From Paenibacillus pectinilyticus (GTDB lineage Bacteria; Bacillota; Bacilli; Paenibacillales; NBRC-103111), in assembly GCF_001700435.1 (NCBI RefSeq), contig NZ_LYPC01000026.1:1-64000 (forward strand): a DNA stretch of 64,000 bases. The letters are read 5' to 3'. A program made the translations under genes and the position numbers. Shown piece after piece: positions 44,463 to 53,661 of the stretch. Each line of letters starts with the position of its first letter. The first letter of the stretch is position 1. The notes beneath the pieces were generated by a model that saw nothing but the letters and a program-made list of their open reading frames with translations, did not search any database and was not told where the DNA came from.

Positions 44463-46268
44463 ATGTTATATCCTATCGTAACTGAATCACGTAGCGTAAT
44501 TGATCTAAGCGGCATCTGGAGCTTTAAGCTTGACGCGGGCACAGGCTTTGAACAAGAGTGGCAGAATGCTCCTCTACAGGACACAATCGGGATGTCTGTG
44601 CCCTCTTCGTTTAATGATGCTGGAGTTACAGCGGAAATTAGAAATCATGTTGGCTGGGTTTGGTACGAGAGAGAATTCACTGTTCCGAGCTTGCTGTTTG
44701 CGGAGCGTAATGTTCTGCGATTCGGTTCGGCAACCCATTTGGCTAAAGTGTATGTCAATGGTAGCCTGGTTATGGAGCACAAAGGCGGTTTCACACCATT
44801 TGAAGCTGAGATCAATTCATTTCTACAAGCAGGTAAAAATCGTCTGACAGTCGCCGTCAATAACATCGTTGATGAAACGACGCTTCCGATGGGCAGCTAT
44901 ACAGAGACGGAATTGCCAGGAGGGGGCAAGGTTGTCAAAAACAACCCTTACTTTGACTTTTTCAACTATGCAGGGATTCATCGTCCAGTCAAAATTTATA
45001 CGACACCAAGAACGTACATTAAGGATGTTGCCGTCGTTACAGCACTGAGTGCAACGACAGGGATCGTCGATTATGAAGTATCTATAGAGGGCAAAGCGGA
45101 ATTAAAGGCTACTGTTTTCAATCAAGATGGTGAGACAATCGGAGTATCAATCGGTTCCTCAAGTTCCATCCACATCGAGAACGCCAAGCTATGGGAGCCT
45201 CTAGCTGCTTACCTGTACACGCTTAAGCTTGAATTGATTCAAGACGGACAAGTGATCGATGTGTATGAACAGCCGTTCGGCGTAAGGACGATTGAAGTGA
45301 AAGATGGCAAGTTTCTGATCAACAACAAGCCGTTTTATTTCAAAGGCTTCGGCAAGCATGAGGATACGCCAATTAATGGCCGAGGCATGAATGAAGCTGC
45401 TAATGTAATGGACTTCCAATTGATGAAATGGATTGGAGCCAACTCGTTCCGGACTGCGCATTACCCGTATTCGGAAGAAATCATGCGACTAGCGGACCGC
45501 GAAGGAATCGTCATCATTGACGAAACGCCAGCTTGCGGCTTGCACCTGAACTTTAACGTCGCCCCGTCAAGGGGGCCGCAGCGTAAAACGTGGGAAGTCC
45601 TCCAAACGCAGGAGCACCATGCAGATATCGTTCGTGAGCTGATTGCACGTGATAAGAATCACCCTAGCGTCGTTATGTGGTGTATAGCGAATGAACCGGC
45701 ATCCGAAGAAGATGGAGCACTGGAGTACTTCCAGCCGCTTGTGGAATTAGCTAGAGAGATTGACCCGCAGAGAAGACCTGTCACTATCGTCAATATTATG
45801 ATGGCTACGCCTGACAAGGATAAAGTTGCTGAGCTGGTTGATGTATTGTGCCTCAATCGTTATTATGGCTGGTACGCCTTTGGCGGAGAATTTGAAACGG
45901 CCAAGAGTATGCTGCGCAGAGAATTCAATGCTTGGACAGAGCGCTGCCCAGGTAAACCGATCATGATGACCGAGTATGGCGCTGATACGATTGCTGGGTT
46001 CCACGATGTCGATCCAGTCATGTTTACCGAAGAATATCAGGTGGAATATCTGCGTGCCAACCATGAGGTGTTTGATGAATTCGAGCATTTCATAGGGGAG
46101 CAAGTATGGAATTTTGCTGACTTCCAAACGAGCCAAGGTATAATTCGGGTTCAGGGGAATAAGAAAGGTGTCTTTACCCGTGATCGCAAACCGAAAATGG
46201 CAGCACACGAACTGCGGAGAAGATGGAAAGCGATACCCGATTTTGGGTATAAGGGGAAGGAGGGTTAG
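44463..46268 (+). CDS. uidA: GH2 beta-glucuronidase (UidA-type)
   Basis: This 601-aa enzyme hydrolyses beta-D-glucuronides. It closely tracks the E. coli enzyme. It has the jelly-roll start, NRYYGWY (465-471), acid/base Glu411 in IANEPA, nucleophile Glu504 in MTEYGADT, and the C-terminal GEQVWNFADF...GNKKGVFTRDRKPK block. Asn566 and Lys568 form the NxK clasp that recognises the glucuronate carboxylate, at the same numbers as in E. coli. It lacks an obvious long gut-type loop 1. AAAGGAGC precedes the ATG, 42 bp after the GH2 partner. It is cytosolic and likely induced by system C. Confidence 0.95.
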   Translation: MLYPIVTESRSVIDLSGIWSFKLDAGTGFEQEWQNAPLQDTIGMSVPSSFNDAGVTAEIRNHVGWVWYEREFTVPSLLFAERNVLRFGSATHLAKVYVNGSLVMEHKGGFTPFEAEINSFLQAGKNRLTVAVNNIVDETTLPMGSYTETELPGGGKVVKNNPYFDFFNYAGIHRPVKIYTTPRTYIKDVAVVTALSATTGIVDYEVSIEGKAELKATVFNQDGETIGVSIGSSSSIHIENAKLWEPLAAYLYTLKLELIQDGQVIDVYEQPFGVRTIEVKDGKFLINNKPFYFKGFGKHEDTPINGRGMNEAANVMDFQLMKWIGANSFRTAHYPYSEEIMRLADREGIVIIDETPACGLHLNFNVAPSRGPQRKTWEVLQTQEHHADIVRELIARDKNHPSVVMWCIANEPASEEDGALEYFQPLVELAREIDPQRRPVTIVNIMMATPDKDKVAELVDVLCLNRYYGWYAFGGEFETAKSMLRREFNAWTERCPGKPIMMTEYGADTIAGFHDVDPVMFTEEYQVEYLRANHEVFDEFEHFIGEQVWNFADFQTSQGIIRVQGNKKGVFTRDRKPKMAAHELRRRWKAIPDFGYKGKEG

Positions 46269-46339
46269 ATTAAATAAATCGACGGAGGGGGTTCATCTTT
46301 TAGGACCTCCTCTTCAACTATTCATTAATAAAATCCCCA

Positions 46340-46401
46340 ACTTTACCCCAGTAAAAACTTAAAAATGCCCCTTTGAGTTATGAACTTCCACCGCGTATAG
46401 T
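46340..46401 (+). promoter_or_regulatory. System D operator and promoter, site 1 (kinase/regulator genes)
   Basis: A proximal half-site AAAATGCCCC starts at 46362 and a weaker one, ACTTTACCCC, at 46340 (22 bp apart). TTGAGT (46373-46378), a 17-bp spacer and TATAGT (46396-46401) form the promoter. The sequence near the -35 is shared with 50020 and 59941. Confidence 0.6.
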
Positions 46402-46502
46402 ATCTTGTAATCGCATACATGTAGGGCTAAGATACTTCGGTAGCGCTGAGGTAACACGGCATGTACAATGAGAGGTAATGTCGTTAACCGAGGAAGGTTG
46501 TC

Positions 46503-48320
46503 ATGGGACATAACAAATGGATCCAGAAAGCAAGTACACAACTTAAAAACATGAAGCTCCAAAGCAAATTTATGGCAGGCTACCTCATCGCGTGTGCGTT
46601 TCCTTTACTGGTGGTTAGCAGCATTATCTATAGTCAGTCGGCAGCCGGGTTGGAAGACTCCTCTCAGGAGTTCGCCGCGCTGTACACATCTCAGATCGAG
46701 AATTCGTTAAATGAACTGATGAAGGAGTATGATAAAGTAACCAAGTCCATACTCGTTGACAATGACCTTATTTCCAAGCTTGGGGAAGAACATAACATGT
46801 CTACGAATGAGTACATTGTACAGAAGTTTACAGTCCAGCGGGCACTGATGCGAGTAGCGTTGCTTAAATCTGAAATGAATAATGTCATGCTGATCAGTCG
46901 TGATAATAGCGTCTATCAGTATACGAATACAAGCAGCACGGTGAATGAGAGCGCTTTGTTGACCCAAGAATGGTACAAGAAAGCACGCAGCACTGGCGAT
47001 ACGTTGTTTATCACAGGTTTGCACGATCGATCATACTACGAGGATAAAGGCCAAGGGGCTTTAGTAACGGTAGGCCGGGTACTACTCAGTTCAGAAGGGG
47101 CATTTGCAGGCGTGCTTCTCATCGATTTGGATCCGTTTACACTGATGGAGTTAAATCATGAGTTCGTCTTAACGCGAGATAAGTATGGCATGAGTGTGAT
47201 CATTTCTAAAGCTTCAGGCGAAACCGTCTACCATTCGGATGCCGCGAGCGGTCGAGTGCCCTGGATGCAGGTGCTGGAAGCAGGCAATGATTATACCAAA
47301 GACGTGAGCAGCAGTGATCGCATCGTGATTTCGGGAAGTACCCAATTGGGAAATCTGGTGATTAAGACCGAGATTCCCCGTGAGAAACTACTGCAGAAAA
47401 TCAACAGGATTAAGCTGGTCACGATTATTTTGATCATCCTAGGATTTGTACTTACGGCATTGATTTCCTTTGCATTAAGCTTAAGGATCACCAAGCCAAT
47501 TAAAGCGCTTCGCCGTAGCATGAAGCATGCGGAAACAGGGCAATATCTGCCCATTGAAAGTATTCAGGCCAATGATGAAATTGGAAGCTTAGTACACAGC
47601 TATAACAAGATGATTGTTGTTATTCGAACACTCATTGAAGACGTTTATATTGCGGAAATCAAACAGCGGAAAGCCAAATTCCTAGCCCTGCAGAATCAAA
47701 TCAATCCGCATATGCTCTACAATACGCTGGAGTCGATCCGAATGAAGGCGCTGGTGAAAGAGGAAGAAGAGATCGCGGGCATGATCAAGATTTTGGCGAG
47801 AATGTTCCGATTGACTTTAGGCAAGGACGGCAAACAGCATTCGATCAAGCATGAAATTGATTATACGGTAAATTATTTGCAGCTTCAGAATATACGTTTT
47901 GCTGACAGCTTCCAGCTGGATGTTCGAATGCCCGAAGAGATGCAGCAGTGCAGTATCATTCCGCTTGTTTTCCAACCTATTGTGGAGAACAGTATTATTC
48001 ATGGCTTTCAGGGCTATGAAGGAAGTATGCATATTGTGATTGAAGGTACGTGGACGGCAGATGGCGGAATTTGGATCCGCATTATAGATGACGGAATCGG
48101 TATGTCTAGAGAGAAACAGGATGAACTAAGTGCTATTCTAGAGGATGCGGTGTCGGACAAATATAAATTGGAAGAGACGGACAACGCCGAAGGTGGCGGA
48201 TTAGGTCTGAAAAATATTGCAGAACGCATCACTTTACATTATGGGGACATGTATAAATTAACGGTTCGTTCGGGCGATGATCAAGGAACGACGGTCGAGA
48301 TTCTCATTCCCAAATACTGA
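46503..48320 (+). CDS. YesM-type sensor histidine kinase, system D
   Basis: This 605-aa kinase has TM1 at about 24-45, an extracellular sensor to about 300, TM2 at about 303-326 and HAMP to about 385. The H-box is QINPHMLYNTL (His403; Met replaces the usual Phe after His), the N-box VENSIIHG (Asn496) and the lid DDGIGM with GGGLGLKN. GAGGAAGGTTGTC precedes the ATG. Its promoter carries a system D operator, suggesting autoregulation. Confidence 0.93.
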   Translation: MGHNKWIQKASTQLKNMKLQSKFMAGYLIACAFPLLVVSSIIYSQSAAGLEDSSQEFAALYTSQIENSLNELMKEYDKVTKSILVDNDLISKLGEEHNMSTNEYIVQKFTVQRALMRVALLKSEMNNVMLISRDNSVYQYTNTSSTVNESALLTQEWYKKARSTGDTLFITGLHDRSYYEDKGQGALVTVGRVLLSSEGAFAGVLLIDLDPFTLMELNHEFVLTRDKYGMSVIISKASGETVYHSDAASGRVPWMQVLEAGNDYTKDVSSSDRIVISGSTQLGNLVIKTEIPREKLLQKINRIKLVTIILIILGFVLTALISFALSLRITKPIKALRRSMKHAETGQYLPIESIQANDEIGSLVHSYNKMIVVIRTLIEDVYIAEIKQRKAKFLALQNQINPHMLYNTLESIRMKALVKEEEEIAGMIKILARMFRLTLGKDGKQHSIKHEIDYTVNYLQLQNIRFADSFQLDVRMPEEMQQCSIIPLVFQPIVENSIIHGFQGYEGSMHIVIEGTWTADGGIWIRIIDDGIGMSREKQDELSAILEDAVSDKYKLEETDNAEGGGLGLKNIAERITLHYGDMYKLTVRSGDDQGTTVEILIPKY

Positions 48321-48359
48321 AGATGGCTATTAGACAGAATGGATGGGGAGGTACCTGAG

Positions 48360-49943
48360 TTGAAAATAGTCGTGGTGGATGACGAGAAGGGCATTGTTGA
48401 CGGTCTCCAAAAAATGATAGGCCGCTACATTCCGGAATGTGAAATTGTGGGAGTGGCGTACAATGGCATGGAAGGCGCTAAACTCATACAAGAACGACAG
48501 CCAGACATTGTCATATCGGATATTCGGATGCCTCAAGCAGACGGTCTTTACATGATTCAGATGCTGAAAGAGCTAGGATGTCAGGCCAAATTTATTCTAC
48601 TGAGCGGATATGCGGACTTCGAATACGCGAGGCGCGGCATGCAGTTGGGGGTTAAATTCTACCTTAACAAACCCGTGGAAGAAGAGGAACTTCGCGATTG
48701 TGTTTGTAAGGTCATGGACGTGATTCGGGAGGAACATGCCAAGCTCCAAGAAGTGGACGAGTTGAAACAAGAAGTGAATAGCCGTTTGATGGAAAGTGCC
48801 TTACGGGACATCATTGAAGGCGGCAGCGACCATACGGTACACGCGGAAGAACTGCTCCAAACCGCTCACATTCCAATGGATCGTACGCACTTTGTTTGCG
48901 CGCTGTTAGAGTTTGAAAGCAACATGGGTCCCATGATGGAGAGTGGACTAGATCCTGTGTTCCGCCACGTAGACCGCACGCTAGGACAGTATCAAGGCGT
49001 ATTTCGCTTCCGGTATTTAGGTTCTCAGGTGGCGATGATTGTTACACATGATCGTGCGATTGCGTATGAGGAATTAGTCCGCGACATTCAACGACTCAAA
49101 GATGCGCTGTTTCGCGAGTTGAAATTATCCGTGACAATCGGGATCGGTACGGTGATAGAAAAGGCGGCGGGCATCCATATTTCTTTTGAAGAAGCACGTC
49201 ACTCACTCAGTTACAAAATTGTTAAGGGCTCAGGTGCCGTTATTGCTTATCCGGATATTCTAACCCTGTCAGGCAAGCGGCAAGCCGTTCCGGAAGACAT
49301 GATTAACAAGCTGGAAGCCTGCCTTGACAATATGGATGAAGAGGCTTGTGTGGGCGCAATCCGCGAGATCTTTCAGTGGTTGGAAGAGGAGCGTGAGCTG
49401 AGCCCCGTAGATCTCCAGCTTCAGTGTTTAAACATTCTTCTGTCCAGTGCACGTAAGCTATCCTTGGAGCAATTGCAGCAAAATGACTTTTTGGGGCGTA
49501 ATCTCCTCATCCTAGATGGTCTTTCCCGGTACCTGACATTAGATCGGATGGAAGCATGGATGAATCAAATGATGAAAGGGATTATCGCATTTAAATTAGA
49601 GCATAATATCTCGAAGAAAAAGGATGTTATTGCCGAAATTAAGGACTACGTGTCCAAACATTACGCTGAATCGATCAGCTTGGCTGAATTGTCTGCCCGG
49701 TTTTATATCAATCCCTATTATTTGAGCCAGCTCTTTAAGCAAAAAACAGGCGATACCTATCTGACCTTTCTGGCTCAGACAAGGATCAATAAATCCAAAG
49801 AATTGCTGGAAAAGACGGATTTAAAGGTGTATGAAATCTGTCAAATGGTCGGCTATTCCGATTCGCAGCATTTTGCCAAGGTGTTCGAGAAACTGACAGG
49901 CTGCAAACCTAGTGAATACCGTAAGAATCCCCCCATTCCTTGA
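48360..49943 (+). CDS. YesN-type AraC-family response regulator, system D
   Basis: This 527-aa regulator starts at TTG 48360, supported by GGGGAGG eight bases upstream. An in-frame ATG at 48339 has no ribosome site. The receiver has Asp7/Asp8 and phospho-acceptor Asp54 in ISDIRMP; the equivalent Lys sits in FYLNKP. The C-terminal AraC double helix-turn-helix (about 420-525) ends CKPSEYRKN. It probably binds the 22-bp-spaced repeats before its own operon and the two duplicated importer operons. Confidence 0.93.
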   Translation: MKIVVVDDEKGIVDGLQKMIGRYIPECEIVGVAYNGMEGAKLIQERQPDIVISDIRMPQADGLYMIQMLKELGCQAKFILLSGYADFEYARRGMQLGVKFYLNKPVEEEELRDCVCKVMDVIREEHAKLQEVDELKQEVNSRLMESALRDIIEGGSDHTVHAEELLQTAHIPMDRTHFVCALLEFESNMGPMMESGLDPVFRHVDRTLGQYQGVFRFRYLGSQVAMIVTHDRAIAYEELVRDIQRLKDALFRELKLSVTIGIGTVIEKAAGIHISFEEARHSLSYKIVKGSGAVIAYPDILTLSGKRQAVPEDMINKLEACLDNMDEEACVGAIREIFQWLEEERELSPVDLQLQCLNILLSSARKLSLEQLQQNDFLGRNLLILDGLSRYLTLDRMEAWMNQMMKGIIAFKLEHNISKKKDVIAEIKDYVSKHYAESISLAELSARFYINPYYLSQLFKQKTGDTYLTFLAQTRINKSKELLEKTDLKVYEICQMVGYSDSQHFAKVFEKLTGCKPSEYRKNPPIP

Positions 49944-49950
49944 AAGTGAG

Positions 49951-49990
49951 AAGTCCTTTCGCCGTTCCTGAGGTGGAAGGACTTTATTCT
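49951..49990 (+). terminator. Terminator after the system D regulator
   Basis: AAGTCCTT pairs with AAGGACTT, with further inner pairs GCC/GGT; followed by TATTCTTAT. Moderately strong. Confidence 0.65.
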
Positions 49991-49997
49991 TATCTAT

Positions 49998-50059
49998 AAA
50001 ATGACCTTGTCGAATCTTAAAAACGTCCCTTTGAGCGGCAGTCACGGTGCGTGTACACT
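49998..50059 (+). promoter_or_regulatory. System D operator and promoter, site 2 (importer copy 1)
   Basis: Half-sites AAAATGACC (49998) and AAAACGTCC (50020) are 22 bp apart. TTGAGC (50031-50036) and TACACT (50054-50059) have a 17-bp spacer. Confidence 0.7.
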
Positions 50060-50061
50060 TA

Positions 50062-50075
50062 TGGAAGCGAATACA
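50062..50075 (+). promoter_or_regulatory. cre box just downstream of the importer copy 1 promoter
   Basis: TGGAAGCGAATACA fits TGNAARCGNWWWCA at every position. It begins three bases after the -10 box, so CcpA bound here would block initiation. A pair of GTGTACAC palindromes (50051-50058 and 50076-50083) brackets it. Confidence 0.7.
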
Positions 50076-50112
50076 GTGTACACAACAACTAGACGCTGAA
50101 AGGAGAGTTAAA

Positions 50113-51018
50113 TTGAGAAGTAGCTATGTTGAACGAATTAAGGTGTTCTGGCCGCTCTATGTGATGGCCATTCCAGGTATCATTTTTCTCGTTATTTTCA
50201 AGTACATCCCGTTAGTGGGCTCGGTGATCGCTTTTAAGGATTATTCCGTGTTCAAAGGGTTTATCGATAGTCCTTGGGTAGGCTTCAAGCATTTTGATAA
50301 ACTGTTCCATTATCCGGATTTCGGTCGCGTGTTTGGAAACACATTAATTTTGGGCTTTTTGAAAATTGTGCTGGTCTTCCCGATTCCGATTCTACTGGCG
50401 CTGATGATGAACGAAGTTCGGAAAGCAGCGCTCAAGAAGGGAATTCAAACCGCACTCTATATTCCTCACTTTTTATCGTGGGTCATCGTGTCCGGTATCG
50501 TGTTTGATATCTTCTCCTTAAGCGGATTATTCAACATTGTCCTAGGTTGGTTCGGTCATGAGCCACTTTTGGCTATGCAAGACAGCGCTTACTTCCGCCC
50601 TGTTTATGTGCTGACTGCCATTTGGCGAGATGCTGGGTGGGGAACTGTCGTCTATATGGCCGCGATCAGCGGCATCGATCCTCAGTTATATGAATCAGCC
50701 ATGATGGACGGCGCATCGCGCTTCAAACAGATTCGTCATATTACATTCCCGTTGCTTCTGCCAACAGTGCTTGTCCTCTTCCTTTTGGAAATCGGAAATT
50801 TCTTGGACTTAGGCTTCGATCAGGTCTTCAATCTCTTGACGCCAATGACTTACAGCGTAGGAGACATTCTCGATACGTATGTGTACCGTACAGGTATTCA
50901 GCAAGCGCAGTACAGTTTCGCAACAGCCGTTGGGTTATTCCAGTCGGTTATCGGATTTATTCTGGTATACATGTTTAATCGATTGTCGAAAAAAGTATCA
51001 GATGGGGGTCTGTGGTAA
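50113..51018 (+). CDS. CUT1 sugar ABC permease (LplB type), system D copy 1
   Basis: This 301-aa permease opens its first helix at about 13-33 and carries YIPLVGSVIAFKDYS and the ATPase-docking ESAMMDGASRFKQI. TTG 50113 is chosen because AAAGGAGAG lies directly upstream; a longer frame from 50047 runs through the promoter region and is rejected. It overlaps the second permease at the TAATG junction. It is about 95% identical by eye to the permease at 60069-60971. Confidence 0.92.
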   Translation: MRSSYVERIKVFWPLYVMAIPGIIFLVIFKYIPLVGSVIAFKDYSVFKGFIDSPWVGFKHFDKLFHYPDFGRVFGNTLILGFLKIVLVFPIPILLALMMNEVRKAALKKGIQTALYIPHFLSWVIVSGIVFDIFSLSGLFNIVLGWFGHEPLLAMQDSAYFRPVYVLTAIWRDAGWGTVVYMAAISGIDPQLYESAMMDGASRFKQIRHITFPLLLPTVLVLFLLEIGNFLDLGFDQVFNLLTPMTYSVGDILDTYVYRTGIQQAQYSFATAVGLFQSVIGFILVYMFNRLSKKVSDGGLW

Positions 51019-51887
51019 TGTTTGAATCTAGGGGAGAAAAAGCATTCGTAGCAGGCATCACAGCCCTTCTTCTGCTATTATCGTTCATTGCACTCGTGCC
51101 GCTGCTATCCGTCCTCTCCATTTCGTTTAGCTCGAAGGGTGCGGTTGTGCAAAATCTGGTATCCATCTGGCCGAAACAGTTCACCTTGGATTCCTGGAGC
51201 TACATTATTGAGCGTCCTGACTTGTGGAAGTCATTCTTCCTCACGCTAGGTTCAACCGTGATTGGTACGGTGTTGGCCCTACTCATTACAGCTTTGCTTG
51301 CTTATCCGCTTTCGAAGAAGGAATTTCGCTGGGGTTCAGTGATCATGATTGGGGTGGTCATTGCGATGATTTTCAAAGCACCGATCATTCCTTATTTCCT
51401 TACTGTACGCGGTATTGGCTTATATAATAATCCATTGGTCCTAATTGTACCGCATATCTTGAATCCATTTAATCTGATTATTATGAGATCGTTCTTCAAA
51501 GAGTTTCCGAAAGAGCTCGAAGAAGCGGCCTTCTTGGAAGGCAGTGGTTACTTCCGGATGCTATTCCAATTCGTCCTTCCGCTGTCCAAAGCCGTCCTTG
51601 CAACACTAGCTTTGTTCTACGCGGTGGTTATTTGGAACCAGTTCCAGACGCCATTATTGTTTCTCCAGAACGTGGATTGGTTCCCGCTGCAAATGAAAAT
51701 CCGCCAGTTCATCACGGATGACAACACAATTCTACCGGGTGCTGCTTCCATGGTTGATTTTAACTTTAACGAACGAACATTACGATCAGCGACGGTTATC
51801 TTCGCAATTATTCCGATCATTGCGGTGTATCCGTTCTTGCAAAAGTATTTCGTCAAAGGAGCCATGATCGGCTCTGTCAAAGGATAA
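51018..51887 (+). CDS. CUT1 sugar ABC permease (LplC type), system D copy 1
   Basis: This 289-aa permease has the docking motif EAAFLEGSGYFRM, in which the canonical Asp-Gly is Glu-Gly, and the C-terminus IGSVKG. ATG 51018 overlaps the previous stop (TAATG) and follows GGGGG at 51004-51008. Only two residues appear to differ from the copy at 60974-61843. No ATPase follows. Confidence 0.93.
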   Translation: MFESRGEKAFVAGITALLLLLSFIALVPLLSVLSISFSSKGAVVQNLVSIWPKQFTLDSWSYIIERPDLWKSFFLTLGSTVIGTVLALLITALLAYPLSKKEFRWGSVIMIGVVIAMIFKAPIIPYFLTVRGIGLYNNPLVLIVPHILNPFNLIIMRSFFKEFPKELEEAAFLEGSGYFRMLFQFVLPLSKAVLATLALFYAVVIWNQFQTPLLFLQNVDWFPLQMKIRQFITDDNTILPGAASMVDFNFNERTLRSATVIFAIIPIIAVYPFLQKYFVKGAMIGSVKG

Positions 51888-51946
51888 TTTCTATCGGAAT
51901 TAAGGCATAATGAGCACAAACAAGACATCAAGGGGGAAACATTCGC

Positions 51947-53527
51947 ATGGTTATCAAAAAAATAGGGGTACTCGCATTAACAGGAGCACTTGCAGCTACC
52001 GTTCTTGCGGGCTGCGGCAGCAATACGGATAAAAACGCTGCATCTTCTTCACCAGCTGCAGGACAAAGTGCAAATGCGGAGGGAATCGTTGATCTTGAGG
52101 TGTGGGATGGCAACACGGGCTTCAAACCGATTACCAAAGGCAGCAAGCTCTATGACTTTTATAAGGAAAAGCTGGGCGTTGGCGTTATTCAACCGTATGT
52201 GGAATGGAACGGCGGCACCAACTATTTGAACCAGCTGAATTTGAAGATTGCAGCGAACGAAATGCCGGACTTGTTCCAACCCGTACAGGGCATCGAAGAC
52301 AGCTTGGCTAAGAACGGTGCGATCGCTGATTTGACAGATCTTTTGCCGAAGTATGCACCAAATGTCATGGCGGTTATTCCGAAGGAAGTGTGGGACGTGG
52401 TGAAAGCCAACGATCCTACGGGACAAGGAAGAATTTATTATATCCCGAGTATCGTGGACTATGGCAGAGAAACTGGCTTGATTCGCAAGGATTGGCTGGA
52501 TAAGCTGAATCTGCCCATGCCGAAGACGCAAGATGATTATGTGAAGGCGCTTGAGGCATTCCGAGATAAGGATCCGAACGGTAATGGACTCAAGGATGAA
52601 CTCCCAACTGGTGGCCGCGAACAAGCGGCTTGGATGGATCATTTATTCGCGATGTACGGTGTAGCGATGTTTGAAGGTAAGCCGGATTGGGATGTTTACG
52701 ACGGCAAGCTGACCTACTCGGCGGTTACTCCGAATATGAAAGCTGCTCTAGAGTTTGTTGCTAAGCTATATAAAGACGGTCTAATGGATAAAGAATCGCT
52801 CTTGAACAATAAGGCGAAATGGGAAGGTAAGAATGATTCCAATCTGGTTGGGAATTACTTCCATTGGGAAGAGTCGGTCTTCGAGCGTTTGGAAAATATC
52901 AACAAAAACAAAGGGGTAAAAGGCGACTACTCCGTCCTTCCGATCCCAGAGGTACCGGGCTTCAAAGGCTTCTATACGTTAAAGAAGATGGGTCCTCCTG
53001 CTTGGGTTGTGAAAAATACCAAAGATCAGACGAAGCTCATGGCATCGTTGAAACTGTTGAACAATATGTATGACAAAAAGAATTGGAATACATTATTCCT
53101 CGGCGTTGAAGGTATGCATTACACCATGAAGGATGGCAAAGCGACCAAGCTGCCAGAAGACAAAAGCACACAAGAGAATCTGGCGATTAACCCGTATCTG
53201 TATTTCGCTACTGCAGACTTCTCAGCAGATCTATATAAAAGCACAACGTCGGAAGATCGCAAATGGGCCGTGGACCAAGGTATTCGAAATATTACGGAAG
53301 CTCAGAAATATGTCAAAACGATTGCTGGTGACGGTATGCCAGCTAGTGTCTACGAAGGCTTCGCTGACATCAACAACCGTACGCTGTATGTGGAATATGC
53401 AACCAAGATTATCCTTGGTCAATATCCGATTAGCAAATTTGATGAGTTCGTAGACAAGTGGAACAAATCAGGCGGTGAAGAAGTCACGAAGCGTGCTAAT
53501 GAGTGGTATGCGAAGGTGAAGAAGTAA
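51947..53527 (+). CDS. Sugar-binding lipoprotein (LplA-like), system D copy 1
   Basis: This 526-aa extracellular binding protein has lipobox VLAGC (Cys23), a short Ala/Ser linker, and a long LplA-type fold with LEVWDGNTGFKPI, NEMPDLFQP and a probable EF-hand-like calcium loop DKDPNGNGLKDE. AGGGGGAAAC precedes the ATG. It is third in the importer operon and nearly identical after residue 50 to the copy at 61913-63514. It is followed by GH42 genes, so a beta-galactoside is the likely ligand. Confidence 0.94.
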   Translation: MVIKKIGVLALTGALAATVLAGCGSNTDKNAASSSPAAGQSANAEGIVDLEVWDGNTGFKPITKGSKLYDFYKEKLGVGVIQPYVEWNGGTNYLNQLNLKIAANEMPDLFQPVQGIEDSLAKNGAIADLTDLLPKYAPNVMAVIPKEVWDVVKANDPTGQGRIYYIPSIVDYGRETGLIRKDWLDKLNLPMPKTQDDYVKALEAFRDKDPNGNGLKDELPTGGREQAAWMDHLFAMYGVAMFEGKPDWDVYDGKLTYSAVTPNMKAALEFVAKLYKDGLMDKESLLNNKAKWEGKNDSNLVGNYFHWEESVFERLENINKNKGVKGDYSVLPIPEVPGFKGFYTLKKMGPPAWVVKNTKDQTKLMASLKLLNNMYDKKNWNTLFLGVEGMHYTMKDGKATKLPEDKSTQENLAINPYLYFATADFSADLYKSTTSEDRKWAVDQGIRNITEAQKYVKTIAGDGMPASVYEGFADINNRTLYVEYATKIILGQYPISKFDEFVDKWNKSGGEEVTKRANEWYAKVKK

Positions 53528-53552
53528 TTCTATTGTGTGAATGTAGTAGTTA

Positions 53553-53585
53553 GGAGCAGCCATATTGATAGGGCGGCTCCTTCTC
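53553..53585 (+). terminator. Hairpin after importer copy 1
   Basis: GGAGC-AGCC pairs with GGGCGGCTCC imperfectly around an 8-9 base loop, followed by TTCTCTAT; probably a weak terminator allowing read-through to the GH42 genes. Confidence 0.45.
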
Positions 53586-53661
53586 TATATCAGTATCAAA
53601 CATGCAGAGACAGTTATAAGTAATGGGACGCCACCCAAATAAATATAGAGGTGAATAAATC

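Noticed and set aside
50047..50112. N-terminal extension of importer copy 1 permease
   Set aside because: It would start within the -10 box and cre region; the TTG at 50113 has a proper ribosome site and matches where similarity to copy 2 begins.
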